Positions 8,925 to 17,702 of a DNA stretch of 64,000 nt are shown here, piece after piece. The notes under the pieces were generated by a model that made no database searches, was not told the origin of the DNA, and worked only from the letters and a program-made list of their open reading frames with translations. Origin of the DNA: Oscillospiraceae bacterium (GTDB taxonomy: Bacteria > Bacillota > Clostridia > Oscillospirales > Acutalibacteraceae); the NCBI GenBank assembly GCA_031270605.1, contig JAISXG010000082.1:1-64000 (forward strand), read 5' to 3'. Position 1 is the first letter of the stretch. Each line of letters opens with the position of its first letter. The translations under genes were made by a program, and so were the position numbers.

Positions 8925-8966
8925 AAAACAGCACAAAAACGCATCAAATGCGCTTTTGTGCTGTTT
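8925..8966 (-). terminator. Terminator of the peroxiredoxin gene
   Basis: AAAACAGCACAAAA pairs with TTTTGTGCTGTTTT around an inner CGCA/TGCG stem; T-rich on both strands. It lies 19 bases after the peroxiredoxin stop codon. Confidence 0.85.
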
Positions 8967-8984
8967 TGAAAGAGGGATGCTCCG

Positions 8985-9665
8985 CTATTTTTGCTGCTTT
9001 TTAAAGCACATGAACCAATCGAGGCAATACTGATCTTCTGACTGGTTTTCCATTCTTTCTTTTGCCGTGCCGCAGCTGCCCGCCGTGGGAACGATAACGT
9101 CGTCGCCCGGGCGCCAGTCAGCAGGGGTCGCGATTTGCTCCTTGTCTGCTTTCTGCAATGCCAGAATAATGCGCTTGATCTCATCAAAATTGCGGCCTGT
9201 GGACAGCGGATAATAAAGGATCGTGCGGATTTTCCCGGCTGGGTCGACAATGAATACGGCGCGCACCGCTTGGGTATTCGACTGGTCGGGTTGAATCATG
9301 CCATATTTATTTGCGACCTCCATGCGGATATCCTCAATCAGAGGGAATTTAACCTCCACGTGTTTTTTGCCGTTCCATTCAAGCTCCTGAATCTTGCGAA
9401 GCCAAGCGATGTGCGCATAGAGTGAATCCACGGAAAGACCCACAAGCTCGGTGTTGAGCGCCTTGAATTCGTCCGCCATCGAGGCGAAGGTCATAAACTC
9501 TGTGGTGCAGACGGGAGTAAAGTCCGCCGGGTGGGAGAACAAAATCACCCATTTGTCTTTAAAATCCTCAGGGAAGCTGATGGGGCCCTGTGTTGTGACC
9601 GCTTTGAATGCCGGCGCCATATCACCGATTAACGGCATTCTGTTTTCTGTGTTGTTTTCTTGCAT
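8985..9665 (-). CDS. Peroxiredoxin, Prx6-like class
   Basis: A 226-residue thiol peroxidase that reduces hydrogen peroxide and organic peroxides. The peroxidatic Cys is C53 in HPADFTPVCTTEF, and the long C-terminal extension carries C198, C214 and C220 (SCG and YCLDWFMC), the arrangement of thermophilic-type Prx6 enzymes that form an extra disulfide. Conserved RAVFIVDP and LSTGRNFDEI are present. The ATG at 9665 follows AAGGAG by 11 bases; a longer frame upstream lacks a site. Monocistronic with its own terminator. Reductant not visible here; a thioredoxin gene lies 2 kb away. Confidence 0.93.
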   Translation of the reverse strand: MQENNTENRMPLIGDMAPAFKAVTTQGPISFPEDFKDKWVILFSHPADFTPVCTTEFMTFASMADEFKALNTELVGLSVDSLYAHIAWLRKIQELEWNGKKHVEVKFPLIEDIRMEVANKYGMIQPDQSNTQAVRAVFIVDPAGKIRTILYYPLSTGRNFDEIKRIILALQKADKEQIATPADWRPGDDVIVPTAGSCGTAKERMENQSEDQYCLDWFMCFKKQQK

Positions 9666-9771
9666 GTTATTCACTCTCCTTAAATTATTTTGTGACATCA
9701 TTATACCCGCCGCCGGCTGGGAAGTCTGTGACAAAATCACAGGATGCCCGGAAAAGTGAAAATTCTCAAAT

Positions 9772-10323
9772 TCATTTATATAGAATATATTTCATATCTT
9801 CAAAGGTTTTGCCCAGCTGCTTTGCAAAAAACGTACCGTTGCTTATGAATCGAAACCCGCATTTTTCAATCACCCGCCGGGACTGCGCATTTTCTGCAAA
9901 ATGCCCAATGCTCACCGCGTCCAGCCCGCAGTCCTCAAAGCAGAAGCGGAGCACCTCGCGCACCGCCTCAGGCATCAGCCCCTGCCCCCAAAATTCTTTT
10001 GCGAGCACATAGCCGATTTCTTTGATTTTGAGCCCCGCAAACGAGGGTTCGTCGTCTGCCCATGAATCGTGCAGCCCCAAGGAGCCGATGACTTTTTTTG
10101 TTGCTTTGTGCTCAAGGGCAAGAAAGTTCTTTGCACTGATGAATTTTGAAAGGATGGCCTGGGATTCTTCCATCGACTCATGGTGCCGCCAGCCTGCCAT
10201 TTCGCCCACGCCGGGAACAGATGCATATGCGAACAGATCGGGCAAATCCTCTTCGCGCCACGGCCGCAGCACAAGACGCTCGGTTTCAAGGGTGGTGTTT
10301 GAAAGATCAATGGGAGTGTGCAT
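9772..10323 (-). CDS. GNAT acetyltransferase, RimJ/RimL type
   Basis: A 183-residue Gcn5-related N-acetyltransferase. It begins with the typical LETERLVLRPWREEDLPDL strand-helix and has the acetyl-CoA loop in EFWGQGLMPEAVREV (about residues 109-123) and the closing AENAQSRRVIEKCGF. The family acetylates ribosomal-protein N-termini or small amines; the substrate here is unknown. The ATG at 10323 lies inside the last codons of the upstream peptidase gene (17-base overlap) and has AAAGGA 11 bases ahead, so the two are probably co-translated. Confidence 0.88.
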   Translation of the reverse strand: MHTPIDLSNTTLETERLVLRPWREEDLPDLFAYASVPGVGEMAGWRHHESMEESQAILSKFISAKNFLALEHKATKKVIGSLGLHDSWADDEPSFAGLKIKEIGYVLAKEFWGQGLMPEAVREVLRFCFEDCGLDAVSIGHFAENAQSRRVIEKCGFRFISNGTFFAKQLGKTFEDMKYILYK

Positions 10324-10963
10324 CGGCGGTTTTCCTTTCATCAAAAACTTGATATTGTCCAAAGAATGTATGGTTGCCATCGATATCCTTAACAAAGGCT
10401 TCGTCATGAAGCGCATAAATGGGCACGAGGGCCGCTGCTTCTTGGATGTCTTCAATATGCTGCGGAGCAGCGGTGTTAAAATGCGGTTCAATGTTGAAGT
10501 CTACAAGTCCGATGCCCTCATAAACGCTGAGGTCGGGCACGTTGTCATTGAGGTCTCTGGCAAGCACAACCCGACGCGCCATGTTGATTGACCCTGCACT
10601 CATGCCGATGGTTATGCCGTCGCGTCCCCGCAAGGCGCCAATGAGATCATATTCTTTGATGTGGGCAATTTGTGTCAGCACAGGGCCGCCGGCGAGCCAA
10701 ACGATGTCGGCTTTCTGAATATGTTCTTTTGCCGCCTCGGGTGTGATCTCAAAATCAATGACCTGTGCGGCTTCAAAAACAATACCCTTTTGCTTGAATG
10801 CATCCAGAAAATGATTGCAGTACCACACTGTTTTGTCGTGAGCCTGAAAGTCAGATGCAACAAAAACAAAATGGCCTTGTTGCACAAGATGTTTTTTGAT
10901 TTCTGTGGCAAATTCTTCAGTGAACCCGTTTGGAAACCCGCTTGTGACAAAACTGATTTTCAT
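10307..10963 (-). CDS. Peptidase S51 (dipeptidase E-like)
   Basis: A 218-residue protein with the class I glutamine-amidotransferase-like fold of peptidase family S51. The nucleophile serine is in GMSAGSINM (about residue 121), preceded by LAGGPVLTQ and followed by the EPHF histidine. Family members cleave Asp-X dipeptides or, in the cyanophycinase branch, beta-Asp-Arg. It overlaps the downstream acetyltransferase gene. RBS AAAGGAG 10 bases upstream of the ATG. The exact substrate cannot be read from sequence. Confidence 0.85.
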   Translation of the reverse strand: MKISFVTSGFPNGFTEEFATEIKKHLVQQGHFVFVASDFQAHDKTVWYCNHFLDAFKQKGIVFEAAQVIDFEITPEAAKEHIQKADIVWLAGGPVLTQIAHIKEYDLIGALRGRDGITIGMSAGSINMARRVVLARDLNDNVPDLSVYEGIGLVDFNIEPHFNTAAPQHIEDIQEAAALVPIYALHDEAFVKDIDGNHTFFGQYQVFDERKTADAHSH

Positions 10964-11006
10964 GGCAAAAGCTCCTTTATCTGATTATGACATTGCACAA
11001 CGGGTG

Positions 11007-11498
11007 TTAAAACCGCTCTTTGCGCCGCTGTAAGCGCAGCGCCTGGCGCTGTTTGCCCGCTTCATAAGCCGCCTTTTCACTCTCTGTTTCGGGCAAAATT
11101 GGAGGCACGGGGGTGGGGATGCCCTCGTCGTCGAGCGCAACAAATACAAGGAATGCCTCGTTCACGCGGCAGCGTTCGCCTGAAAGCAACTCAACATAAG
11201 CGCCCACGCGCACCTCCATGGAGGTTCTGCCGGTGAAGGTGATTTTTCCTTTTAATAAAACCGTGCTGTTGACAGGCACGGGGGCCTCAAAGCGCAGCGT
11301 GTCCACCGCGGCGGTTGTGACCTCGCGCGCGCAGTGGCGGCGAGCAGTGACGGCGCCGACGGTGTCAATCCACTTCATCAGCTCGCCGCCAAACAGGCGG
11401 CCGCTGCCGTTTGCGTGGGCGTTGTAAACAATCTGCACCATTTCGGTGTAAGACTCCGCGGGCGTTTTGCCTGCCAGAGGTGTTGCTTGTGATTCCAT
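11007..11498 (-). CDS. Hotdog acyl-CoA thioesterase
   Basis: A 163-residue single-hotdog protein of the YciA/acyl-CoA hydrolase type. NAHANGSGRLFGGELMKWID (about residues 26-45) contains the family's conserved N/H, G-G and catalytic Asp; the later strand FTGRTSMEVRV is also typical. It hydrolyses acyl-CoA thioesters. The C-terminus adds a basic Q/R-rich tail (RQALRLQRRKERF). GGAGG lies 7 bases before the ATG at 11498. Confidence 0.87.
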   Translation of the reverse strand: MESQATPLAGKTPAESYTEMVQIVYNAHANGSGRLFGGELMKWIDTVGAVTARRHCAREVTTAAVDTLRFEAPVPVNSTVLLKGKITFTGRTSMEVRVGAYVELLSGERCRVNEAFLVFVALDDEGIPTPVPPILPETESEKAAYEAGKQRQALRLQRRKERF

Positions 11499-11604
11499 GG
11501 CCGGTCCTCCGTTTCTTTTGATTGCAGGCGGAGTGCTTGTGCCAGACAATCTAGAGTATTTTTTGATTAAATCAGATGATACCATATTTTAGAAAAAAAT
11601 AAAA

Positions 11605-11645
11605 CAAAAACTTCATCTGTGGCTTTTGCAGATGAAGCTTTTGTT
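11605..11645. terminator. Terminator between thioredoxin and thioesterase genes
   Basis: CAAAAGCTTCATCTG pairs with CAGATGAAG-TTTTTG on the minus strand and is flanked by T-rich sequence on both sides. It lies downstream of the thioredoxin gene and about 105 bases upstream of the thioesterase start, isolating the two. Confidence 0.75.
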
Positions 11646-11727
11646 TATGAGAACGGCGTTCACCGGGCTCTTTTTATTGGAGGGTTATTATATCATAGCA
11701 TGATTGCCCGGTGCGCCGGAATGGTAA

Positions 11728-12033
11728 TTATTCAAACATCCCTAAAATATCTTTTTTTGAACGGACGCCCGAAACGGTTTTGAGCACTTTTCCGTCCTTG
11801 ATGGCGACGAGTGTGGGGATGCTCATCACCCTGAACTGCTGCGCAAGCTCCGGGTCGCTGTCGATGTCAACCTTGCAGACCTTGATGTCGCCGTTCTCGC
11901 GTGAAATCTCTTCGATGGTGGGTGAAAGCATCTTACACGGGCCGCACCAGTCCGCATAGAAATCGATGAGCACCGCCTTATCTGAATTGACGACCTCTTT
12001 CATGAATGTGCTTGTGTTTACTAATACTGCCAT
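11728..12033 (-). CDS. trxA: Thioredoxin
   Basis: A 101-residue classic thioredoxin, full length. The redox site is WCGPC at residues 29-33 after AVLIDFYAD, with the cis-proline in the MSIPTLV segment. It reduces protein disulfides in the cytoplasm, for example those of peroxiredoxins and methionine sulfoxide reductases. I chose the ATG at 12033, 9 bases after AAAGGA; the ATG three codons earlier abuts that site. Confidence 0.93.
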   Translation of the reverse strand: MAVLVNTSTFMKEVVNSDKAVLIDFYADWCGPCKMLSPTIEEISRENGDIKVCKVDIDSDPELAQQFRVMSIPTLVAIKDGKVLKTVSGVRSKKDILGMFE

Positions 12034-12239
12034 GTGATTCATTCCTTTCTCAATTGAGGAGCTTTGCACTTTCTTTTGCTGTTGTGTTCTCCTCTTGCGT
12101 TTGCTTTATTATATCCGCTTTCGGCGCGGACTTTCTGTAACACTGTCACATTTCATGCGTGATTTTGTTACCAAGGGTCTTTTTGCCGTGAAACAGCACA
12201 GTTTTTTGCGTTTTTTACCTGAATAAATGTAAGATTTTG

Positions 12240-12268
12240 TTGAATATTAAACATGATTGTGCTATGAT
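12240..12268 (+). promoter_or_regulatory. Promoter of the aldehyde dehydrogenase gene
   Basis: TTGAAT and TATGAT with a 17-base spacer. About 155 bases of leader follow before the start codon; the leader has a CTTGAA/TTCAAG hairpin near 12299-12316. Confidence 0.55.
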
Positions 12269-12427
12269 GAAAACGGAGAGAAAATAAAAAGGGGAACGCT
12301 TGAACAAATCATTCAAGCAGAAGGTTTTGTGCTTTTTTGCCGCATGACGGCAGAGGGGTTTGCAGGGTGTTATTTGATGAACCTGTGCGCCGCCAAGGCT
12401 TTCACCTCACGGAAAGGAATTGATAAA

Positions 12428-13804
12428 ATGAACAACACCGCAATGCTTGTTGACAACCAGCGGGCCTATTTTGACACAGGCGAAACAAAATCCGTGGCCT
12501 TTCGGCTTTTGCAGCTGAAAACGCTCAAAGAGGCCATTTTGCGCAACCGCGAAAATGTTTATGCCGCACTGAAAAAGGATTTGAACAAGTCTCGTTTCGA
12601 GGCCTATGAATCCGAGGTCGCCATGGTGATGCAGGAGCTGCATTTCGTGAGCAAAAACCTTGAGGCGTGGGCAAAACCCAAGTTGGTTTACACACCGATA
12701 ATCAATGTGCCGGGAATCAGCCACATCCACAAAGAGCCCTATGGCGTGGTTCTGATCATGGCACCGTGGAATTACCCCTTTCAGCTTGCCATGCTGCCGC
12801 TCATCGGCGCGATTGCGGCGGGCAACTGCGTGATCGTCAAGCCCTCAAATTATGCGCCTGCCACTTCGGGCGTTGTTTCGTTTATTCTTGAAAGCTGCTT
12901 TGACAAGGAGTATGTGGCGGCGGTGACGGGCGGGCGCGAGGCCAACGCTTCGCTGCTTGAAAACCGGTTTGACTACATTTTTTTCACCGGCGGCACCGCT
13001 GTGGGAAAGTTTGTCATGGAGTCCGCCGCAAAGCATCTCACGCCCGTGAGCCTGGAGCTTGGCGGCAAAAGCCCCTGCATTGTGGATGAGACCGCCGCGC
13101 TGAAAATTTCTGCGCAGAGAATCGCCTGGGGCAAATGCCTCAACGCGGGGCAGACCTGCGTCGCCCCCGATTATTTGCTTGTGCACAGAAGCGTCAAGGA
13201 CGCGTTTTTGAAACACCTGACGGCATACATCGAAAAATATTTCGGCGACGAGCCGCAGAATAACCCGGATTACCCGAAAATGATCAACGAAAAACACTTT
13301 AACCGCATCCGCTCGCTGATTGCTTCAGGCGGCACGCTTGTGTGCGGCGGGCAGGTAAATCACGAAACCCTGCAGATTGCTCCCGCCGTCATTGACAATG
13401 TGACGTGGGACATGCCCGTAATGCAGGAGGAGATTTTCGGCCCGGTCCTGCCTGTGATTGTGTATGATGATATTCATGAGGCCGTCAAGCGGATCCAAAG
13501 CCGCCCGAAGCCGCTTGCGCTTTACCTGTTCACCAGAAACAGCAAAAACCGCGATCTGGTGATGGGCTCCTGTTCGTTCGGCGGCGGCTGCGTGAACGAA
13601 ACCGTCACCCACATGATCAACCACCGCATGCCCTTCGGCGGTGTGGGCGAGAGCGGCATGGGGCAGTATCATGGCAAATACAGCTTTGACACCTTTTCAC
13701 ATGAAAAGAGCGTGCTGCACAAATCCAGCCTTTGGGAGCCGTTTGTGCGCTATGCTCCCTATAATAAGGCGAAGCTCACCATCTTGAAATTTTTTATGCA
13801 CTGA
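12428..13804 (+). CDS. Aldehyde dehydrogenase, class 3-like
   Basis: A 458-residue NAD(P)-dependent aldehyde dehydrogenase of the short class 3 type. MAPWNYPFQ and VKPSNYAP form the cofactor site, FTGGTAVGK the Rossmann loop, LELGGKSP holds the general-base Glu (about residue 208), and NAGQTCVAPDY holds the catalytic Cys (about 242). MPFGGVGESGMG closes the active site. The hydrophobic C-terminus (KLTILKFFMH) may associate with the membrane as in related fatty aldehyde dehydrogenases. The ATG at 12428 follows AAAGGA; the open frame extends further upstream across the promoter, which is not coding. Confidence 0.93.
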   Translation: MNNTAMLVDNQRAYFDTGETKSVAFRLLQLKTLKEAILRNRENVYAALKKDLNKSRFEAYESEVAMVMQELHFVSKNLEAWAKPKLVYTPIINVPGISHIHKEPYGVVLIMAPWNYPFQLAMLPLIGAIAAGNCVIVKPSNYAPATSGVVSFILESCFDKEYVAAVTGGREANASLLENRFDYIFFTGGTAVGKFVMESAAKHLTPVSLELGGKSPCIVDETAALKISAQRIAWGKCLNAGQTCVAPDYLLVHRSVKDAFLKHLTAYIEKYFGDEPQNNPDYPKMINEKHFNRIRSLIASGGTLVCGGQVNHETLQIAPAVIDNVTWDMPVMQEEIFGPVLPVIVYDDIHEAVKRIQSRPKPLALYLFTRNSKNRDLVMGSCSFGGGCVNETVTHMINHRMPFGGVGESGMGQYHGKYSFDTFSHEKSVLHKSSLWEPFVRYAPYNKAKLTILKFFMH

Positions 13805-13823
13805 TATGCTGCAAATAATCGGG

Positions 13824-13850
13824 CGGCCGGCAGTTCTCTACTGCCGGCCG
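13824..13850. terminator. Bidirectional terminator between converging genes
   Basis: CGGCCGGCAGT and ACTGCCGGCCG form a perfect 11-bp stem with a 5-base loop, followed by a T-rich run on the plus strand. It lies between the aldehyde dehydrogenase gene and the oppositely oriented Fe-S protein gene. Confidence 0.75.
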
Positions 13851-13859
13851 ATCATATTA

Positions 13860-14558
13860 TTATTTTTGATTCAGATAGCGTTTGGTATACGGGCAGACCT
13901 CAATGCATTTGCCGCACAGGGTGGTTTCAATGCCAAACCCCCGCAATGCCCGTTCCTTTGCGGTTTTTTGGCAGGCCGCAGCGTCGAAGAGTTCTTCGCG
14001 TGAAACGCCGACGCTCCACTGTTTTCCCAAAACCGCGGCGCCGGGGCAGGCATCTGTGCAAATTGTGCAAGAGCCGCAAAGCGCTTGGTCGAGGGGCTGA
14101 GCGGGTTCAAGCGGCGCGTCGGTCAAAAGCGAAGAGATGCGAACCATGGAGCCGAACTCCTTTGTGACGAGCAGCGCGCTTTTGCCGATCCACCCCATGC
14201 CCGCTCGGGTCGCGACGGTTTTGTGGGGCAGCAGGGATTTGTTGCCGGTTTGCCCTTGGCGGACATAGTCCTGTGTCTGCGCAACGGCTTCAAAGCCGTA
14301 CGATTTCAAAAGGCCGGCCCCCAGAGTAACGAGTGAGTCGAGCTTTTTATTTATAATGTAATATTGGTCATAATATTCTTTTGTGGGCAGGGCGGCAATG
14401 CCGCGAACGATCTCTTTGGGCAGCTTCACTGCAACGCAAACGCCCACGGGCAGGGCGCGCCGCACGTCCGCAGGCAGCTCTGCAAGGGAGCCGATGCCCA
14501 CGAGGTCCGCCCCGTTTGAAAACAATTCGTTTTTTATGATTTTTGAATAATCAGCCAC
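13860..14558 (-). CDS. Ferredoxin-like Fe-S reductase related to QueG
   Basis: A 232-residue protein resembling the central and C-terminal parts of epoxyqueuosine reductase. RAGMGWIGKSALLVT is the characteristic segment, followed by two 4Fe-4S clusters (CGSCTICTDACPGAA and CGKCIEVCPYTK). True QueG is about 380 residues; this shorter form is common in Clostridia and has no proven function, so queuosine synthesis is not assured. It starts with GTG at 14558; the ribosome binding site is weak (GCGGGGCAGG). It is divergent from the aminotransferase operon. Confidence 0.8.
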   Translation of the reverse strand: MADYSKIIKNELFSNGADLVGIGSLAELPADVRRALPVGVCVAVKLPKEIVRGIAALPTKEYYDQYYIINKKLDSLVTLGAGLLKSYGFEAVAQTQDYVRQGQTGNKSLLPHKTVATRAGMGWIGKSALLVTKEFGSMVRISSLLTDAPLEPAQPLDQALCGSCTICTDACPGAAVLGKQWSVGVSREELFDAAACQKTAKERALRGFGIETTLCGKCIEVCPYTKRYLNQK

Positions 14559-14769
14559 AGCCTGCCCCGCTTTCTTCTTTGTTCACCCGAAATTTGTGCC
14601 GGATAAACACAAAGGAAACTATTGCTTGTTCTTTGGGGCAAGCATACCACATGTTGCTGAAAAAATCCATTGCAAAAACAAGAAAAACGGGTGTGTTTTT
14701 TTGGTCTTTTTGCCCCAAAGGTGAATACTGCACATTCTAATTTGTTGGTGTATAATTTTTTAGAATTGT

Positions 14770-14797
14770 TTGACTTCTCTTTTTTGGATGGTATAAT
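14770..14797 (+). promoter_or_regulatory. Promoter of the aminotransferase-aldolase operon
   Basis: TTGACT and a perfect TATAAT with a 16-base spacer. Transcription would start near 14804, directly before the long hairpin at 14810-14873. Confidence 0.65.
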
Positions 14798-14809
14798 AAT
14801 CTTGGAATG

Positions 14810-14873
14810 CAAAAACTTTTGTTGTTTATCCTGTGCGCCCTGTGCAGGCTTGTACCTGCGCCAAAAGTTTTTG
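14810..14873 (+). promoter_or_regulatory. Structured 5' leader hairpin
   Basis: CAAAAACTTTTG at 14810-14821 pairs with CAAAAGTTTTTG at 14862-14873, enclosing an inner GCAGG/CCTGC stem. It occupies the first bases of the predicted transcript, 57 bases before the start codon at 14931. This could be a regulatory leader; it matches no riboswitch class that I recognise. Confidence 0.4.
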
Positions 14874-14930
14874 GCCAAAGCTATTTTTGCGTTTAAAATG
14901 CAAACACGCATATGTATGGAGGAATTTGTT

Positions 14931-16412
14931 ATGGATACCCGTTTTGCGATCACAAATTATCATGACACAGCCGCTGTCACAAAACAGCTTGACGAGCTTA
15001 TCAAAAAGCCCATCTATTCCATTAAGCCCGATGTATTAAAGGCTTATGAAGAAGACTATTTTGAAGCAAAGTGCCAAAAATCAAAGGCTATGATTGCAGA
15101 GGCGCGCGAAGTGATTCCCGGCGGCGTGCAGCACAACCTCGCGTTTAACTACCCCTTCCCGCCGGTGTTCACAAAGGCTTCGGGCGCGAAGCTGTATGAC
15201 ATTGACGGCAATGAATACTTTGACTTTTTGCAGGCGGGCGGCCCGACGGTGCTCGGCTCAAACCCCCCTGAGGTGCGCGAGCAGGTCATTGAGCTGCTGA
15301 ACACCTGCGGCCCGTCCACCGGTTTGTTCCACGAGTTTGAATACAAGCTCGCAAAGAAAATTGCGGACAACATTGAAACGGTTGAGATGTTCCGCATGCT
15401 CGGTTCGGGCACCGAGGCCTGCATGGCCGCGGTGCGAGCCGCAAGGCTTGCCACAAAGAACAAGAACATCATCAAAATGGGCGGCGCCTATCACGGCTGG
15501 AGCGATCAGCTTGCCTATGGCATCCGTATCCCCGGCTCAAAATTCACGCAGGCCAGCGGCGTGCCCCTTTATCTGTTTAAGCACACGCAGGAATTCTTCC
15601 CCAATGACCTTGACGACCTTGAGAGAAAGCTGCGTTTCAACATGGTGCGCGGCGGCACTGCGGCTGTTTTCATTGAGCCCGTCGGCCCCGAAAGCGGCAC
15701 ACGCCCCCTTGACTTTGACTTTAACAAGGGCGTTGAGCGCCTTTGCCGCAAATACGGCGCGCTGCTTATTTTTGATGAGGTCGTTACCGCCTTTCGCATC
15801 GGCCTGGCGGGCGCGCAGGGCTACTATGGCGTTTCGCCTGACCTGACCATTTTCGGCAAGGTCGTCGCGGGCGGCTACCCGGGCGCGGGCGGCATCGGCG
15901 GCAAAAAAGAGTATATGAAATATTTCGGCGCGGGCCTCGACGGCTCCACCAAAATCAAAAAAGCCCTCATCGGCGGCACCATGGCGGCGACTCCGATCTC
16001 CTGCGTGGCGGGCTATTACACCCTTGAGCAAATTGAAAAAACGAACGCCTGCCAGAAGGCCGGCCAAATGGGCGACCGCATTACCGCGGGTCTGCAGGAG
16101 CTGATTAAAAAATACAACCTTCCCTTCGTTGCCTTCAATCAGGGCTCCATCTGCCATCTGGAAACCGTGGGCACCATGCACTTTGCCATCAAATGGGGCA
16201 AACCGTGGGGTATTCCGAGCGTGCTTAAAGAAACAAGCAAGCGCAAAAAAGAAATGGAGCATATGGGCGCGGCCTATATGGCCGAAGGCCTTGTCACCCT
16301 CGCGGGCAGCAGGCTTTACACCAGTGCCGCCTACACTCCCGAGTTGGTTGACAATGCGCTCTCACGCTTTGACCGTGTGTTTGCGAATGTGGAAGTTCTG
16401 AAACAGGACTGA
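14931..16412 (+). CDS. Class III aminotransferase, glutamate-1-semialdehyde mutase-like
   Basis: A 493-residue PLP enzyme. MGGAYHGWSD, IFDEVVTAFR and the PLP lysine in TIFGKVVAGGYPGAG (about residue 310) are the marks of the class III family and closest in look to glutamate-1-semialdehyde aminomutase. It is about 60 residues longer than HemL, mainly at the N-terminus, and no other tetrapyrrole gene is near, so a catabolic transaminase role is more likely. GGAGG lies 8 bases before the ATG. First gene of an operon-like block with the aldolase 15 bases downstream. Confidence 0.88.
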   Translation: MDTRFAITNYHDTAAVTKQLDELIKKPIYSIKPDVLKAYEEDYFEAKCQKSKAMIAEAREVIPGGVQHNLAFNYPFPPVFTKASGAKLYDIDGNEYFDFLQAGGPTVLGSNPPEVREQVIELLNTCGPSTGLFHEFEYKLAKKIADNIETVEMFRMLGSGTEACMAAVRAARLATKNKNIIKMGGAYHGWSDQLAYGIRIPGSKFTQASGVPLYLFKHTQEFFPNDLDDLERKLRFNMVRGGTAAVFIEPVGPESGTRPLDFDFNKGVERLCRKYGALLIFDEVVTAFRIGLAGAQGYYGVSPDLTIFGKVVAGGYPGAGGIGGKKEYMKYFGAGLDGSTKIKKALIGGTMAATPISCVAGYYTLEQIEKTNACQKAGQMGDRITAGLQELIKKYNLPFVAFNQGSICHLETVGTMHFAIKWGKPWGIPSVLKETSKRKKEMEHMGAAYMAEGLVTLAGSRLYTSAAYTPELVDNALSRFDRVFANVEVLKQD

Positions 16413-16427
16413 AATTGAGGTAAAGCT

Positions 16428-17639
16428 ATGGATATTTTACAAGCCAAACAACTGGTGGTTGACGCGGGCAAAAAGCTTGTGGAAACCGGGCTGATCGCGC
16501 GCACCTGGGGCAACGTGAGCTGCCGCATCAGCGACACGCAGTTTGTCATCACCCCCAGCGGCAAGGCCTATGAGGCGATCACGCCGGATGATATCGTCAC
16601 GGTGAATATTGCCGACTGTTCTTATGAGAGCGATATTAAGCCCTCATCTGAAAAGGGCGTGCACGCCGCTGTTTATCAGCTCAAGCCCGACATGAATTTT
16701 GTGATTCACACCCACCAACCGTTTGCTTCGGCAGTGAGTGCGCTGGGGTTCGATGTGAATAATATTGCGGGCGAAAGTCGCGACATCATCGGCGACCACG
16801 TGCCCTGCGCGGCCTACGGCATGCCCAGCACGGGCAAGCTCAAAAAGGGCGTGCGCGCGGCGCTTGCGCGTTCTGACTCCAAAGCGGTGCTGATGGCATA
16901 CCACGGCGCGCTGTGCATGGGTGTTGATTATGAAGACACATTCGCGGTCGCCGCGGAGCTTGAAAAGGTTTGCGAGGGCTATATTTTAAGCAAATATCAG
17001 GCCGTGACGGGCAGCATTGCCGAGGGCTTTCGCTCTGTGGGTGAATATATCGCGTCGCTCGCCGAGCGTGGCCGTGAAATCGGCACCTTCCCGCCCTATG
17101 ACTCCGTGCGCGAGGGTTCGTCCATGCGCCTTGTACCGAAGGACGGCGGCGAGGAAATGATTCTTGACATCGCCCCCGGCAAGGCCTCTCTTACGAGGCG
17201 CGACGAGCCTGTGGCCGCCGAGCTGCACAGGGCGGTTTATAAAAAGCGCGGCGACGTTTCTAGCATCATTCACGCGAACAGCGACGCGATTGTGTCCGCC
17301 TCCCGCCTAGGCGTGACGATCAAGCCCTTGCTTGACGACCTCGCGCAGATCGCGGGCGCGACGGTGCGCAGCGCGGAGTTTGACCCTTCGAACACCATGA
17401 AAACCGCAAAGAAAACGGTGAAGAAGCTGCGCGGCAGAAACGCGGTGATGCTCAAAAACAACGGCGCCATCTGCGTTGCGAAGGATGAAGAAGAGGCGGG
17501 CGCGGTGGAGCTGGTGCTTGAAAAGGGCACAAAGACCTATCTCACTGCGTCTCTGTTTGAAAAAATCAACCCCATCAACGCGATTGAAACGCGCATCATG
17601 CGGTTTGTGTATTTGCAGAAATATTCAAAGCAGAAATAA
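16428..17639 (+). CDS. Double-domain class II aldolase/adducin protein
   Basis: A 403-residue protein made of two class II aldolase (AraD/FucA-type) domains. The first (about 1-205) has the substrate and metal elements GNVSCR, TPSGKAYE, SSEKGVH, the zinc pair in VIHTHQPFA and the later YHGALCMG. The second (about 215-403) keeps the fold (IIHANSDAIVSAS, NNGAICVA) but its HAN replaces the HTH metal pair, so it may be non-catalytic. Such enzymes cleave or epimerise sugar phosphates. It lies 15 bases after the aminotransferase and shares its transcript; substrate unknown. Confidence 0.87.
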   Translation: MDILQAKQLVVDAGKKLVETGLIARTWGNVSCRISDTQFVITPSGKAYEAITPDDIVTVNIADCSYESDIKPSSEKGVHAAVYQLKPDMNFVIHTHQPFASAVSALGFDVNNIAGESRDIIGDHVPCAAYGMPSTGKLKKGVRAALARSDSKAVLMAYHGALCMGVDYEDTFAVAAELEKVCEGYILSKYQAVTGSIAEGFRSVGEYIASLAERGREIGTFPPYDSVREGSSMRLVPKDGGEEMILDIAPGKASLTRRDEPVAAELHRAVYKKRGDVSSIIHANSDAIVSASRLGVTIKPLLDDLAQIAGATVRSAEFDPSNTMKTAKKTVKKLRGRNAVMLKNNGAICVAKDEEEAGAVELVLEKGTKTYLTASLFEKINPINAIETRIMRFVYLQKYSKQK

Positions 17640-17674
17640 CCGCAAGAAAATACGCTTCGCAAGCGCCAAATGAA

Positions 17675-17702
17675 TTGACATAATTGATGAGCGTGTTATA
17701 AT
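17675..17702 (+). promoter_or_regulatory. Consensus promoter before the CofE-like gene
   Basis: A perfect TTGACA and a perfect TATAAT with a 16-base spacer. The -10 box runs into the hairpin at 17700-17738, so the start of the transcript and the end of the aldolase transcript are physically interleaved. Confidence 0.7.

Noticed and set aside
12257..12427. An N-terminal extension of the aldehyde dehydrogenase
   Set aside because: The upstream open frame overlaps the predicted promoter -10 box and has no similarity to the family; the ATG at 12428 has a proper ribosome binding site.
13860..14558. A full queuosine-pathway QueG
   Set aside because: At 232 residues it lacks part of the QueG architecture and the usual C-terminal HEAT-like region; only a QueG-related label is safe.
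14631..14720. A 11-bp inverted repeat CTTTGGGGCAA ... TTGCCCCAAAG between divergent genes
   Set aside because: The arms are about 68 bases apart with no other structure; it may be an operator but nothing further supports it.
14931..16412. HemL (glutamate-1-semialdehyde aminomutase) for haem synthesis
   Set aside because: The protein is longer than HemL, no tetrapyrrole gene is near, and the operon partners are an aldolase and a sugar-phosphate-type transporter.
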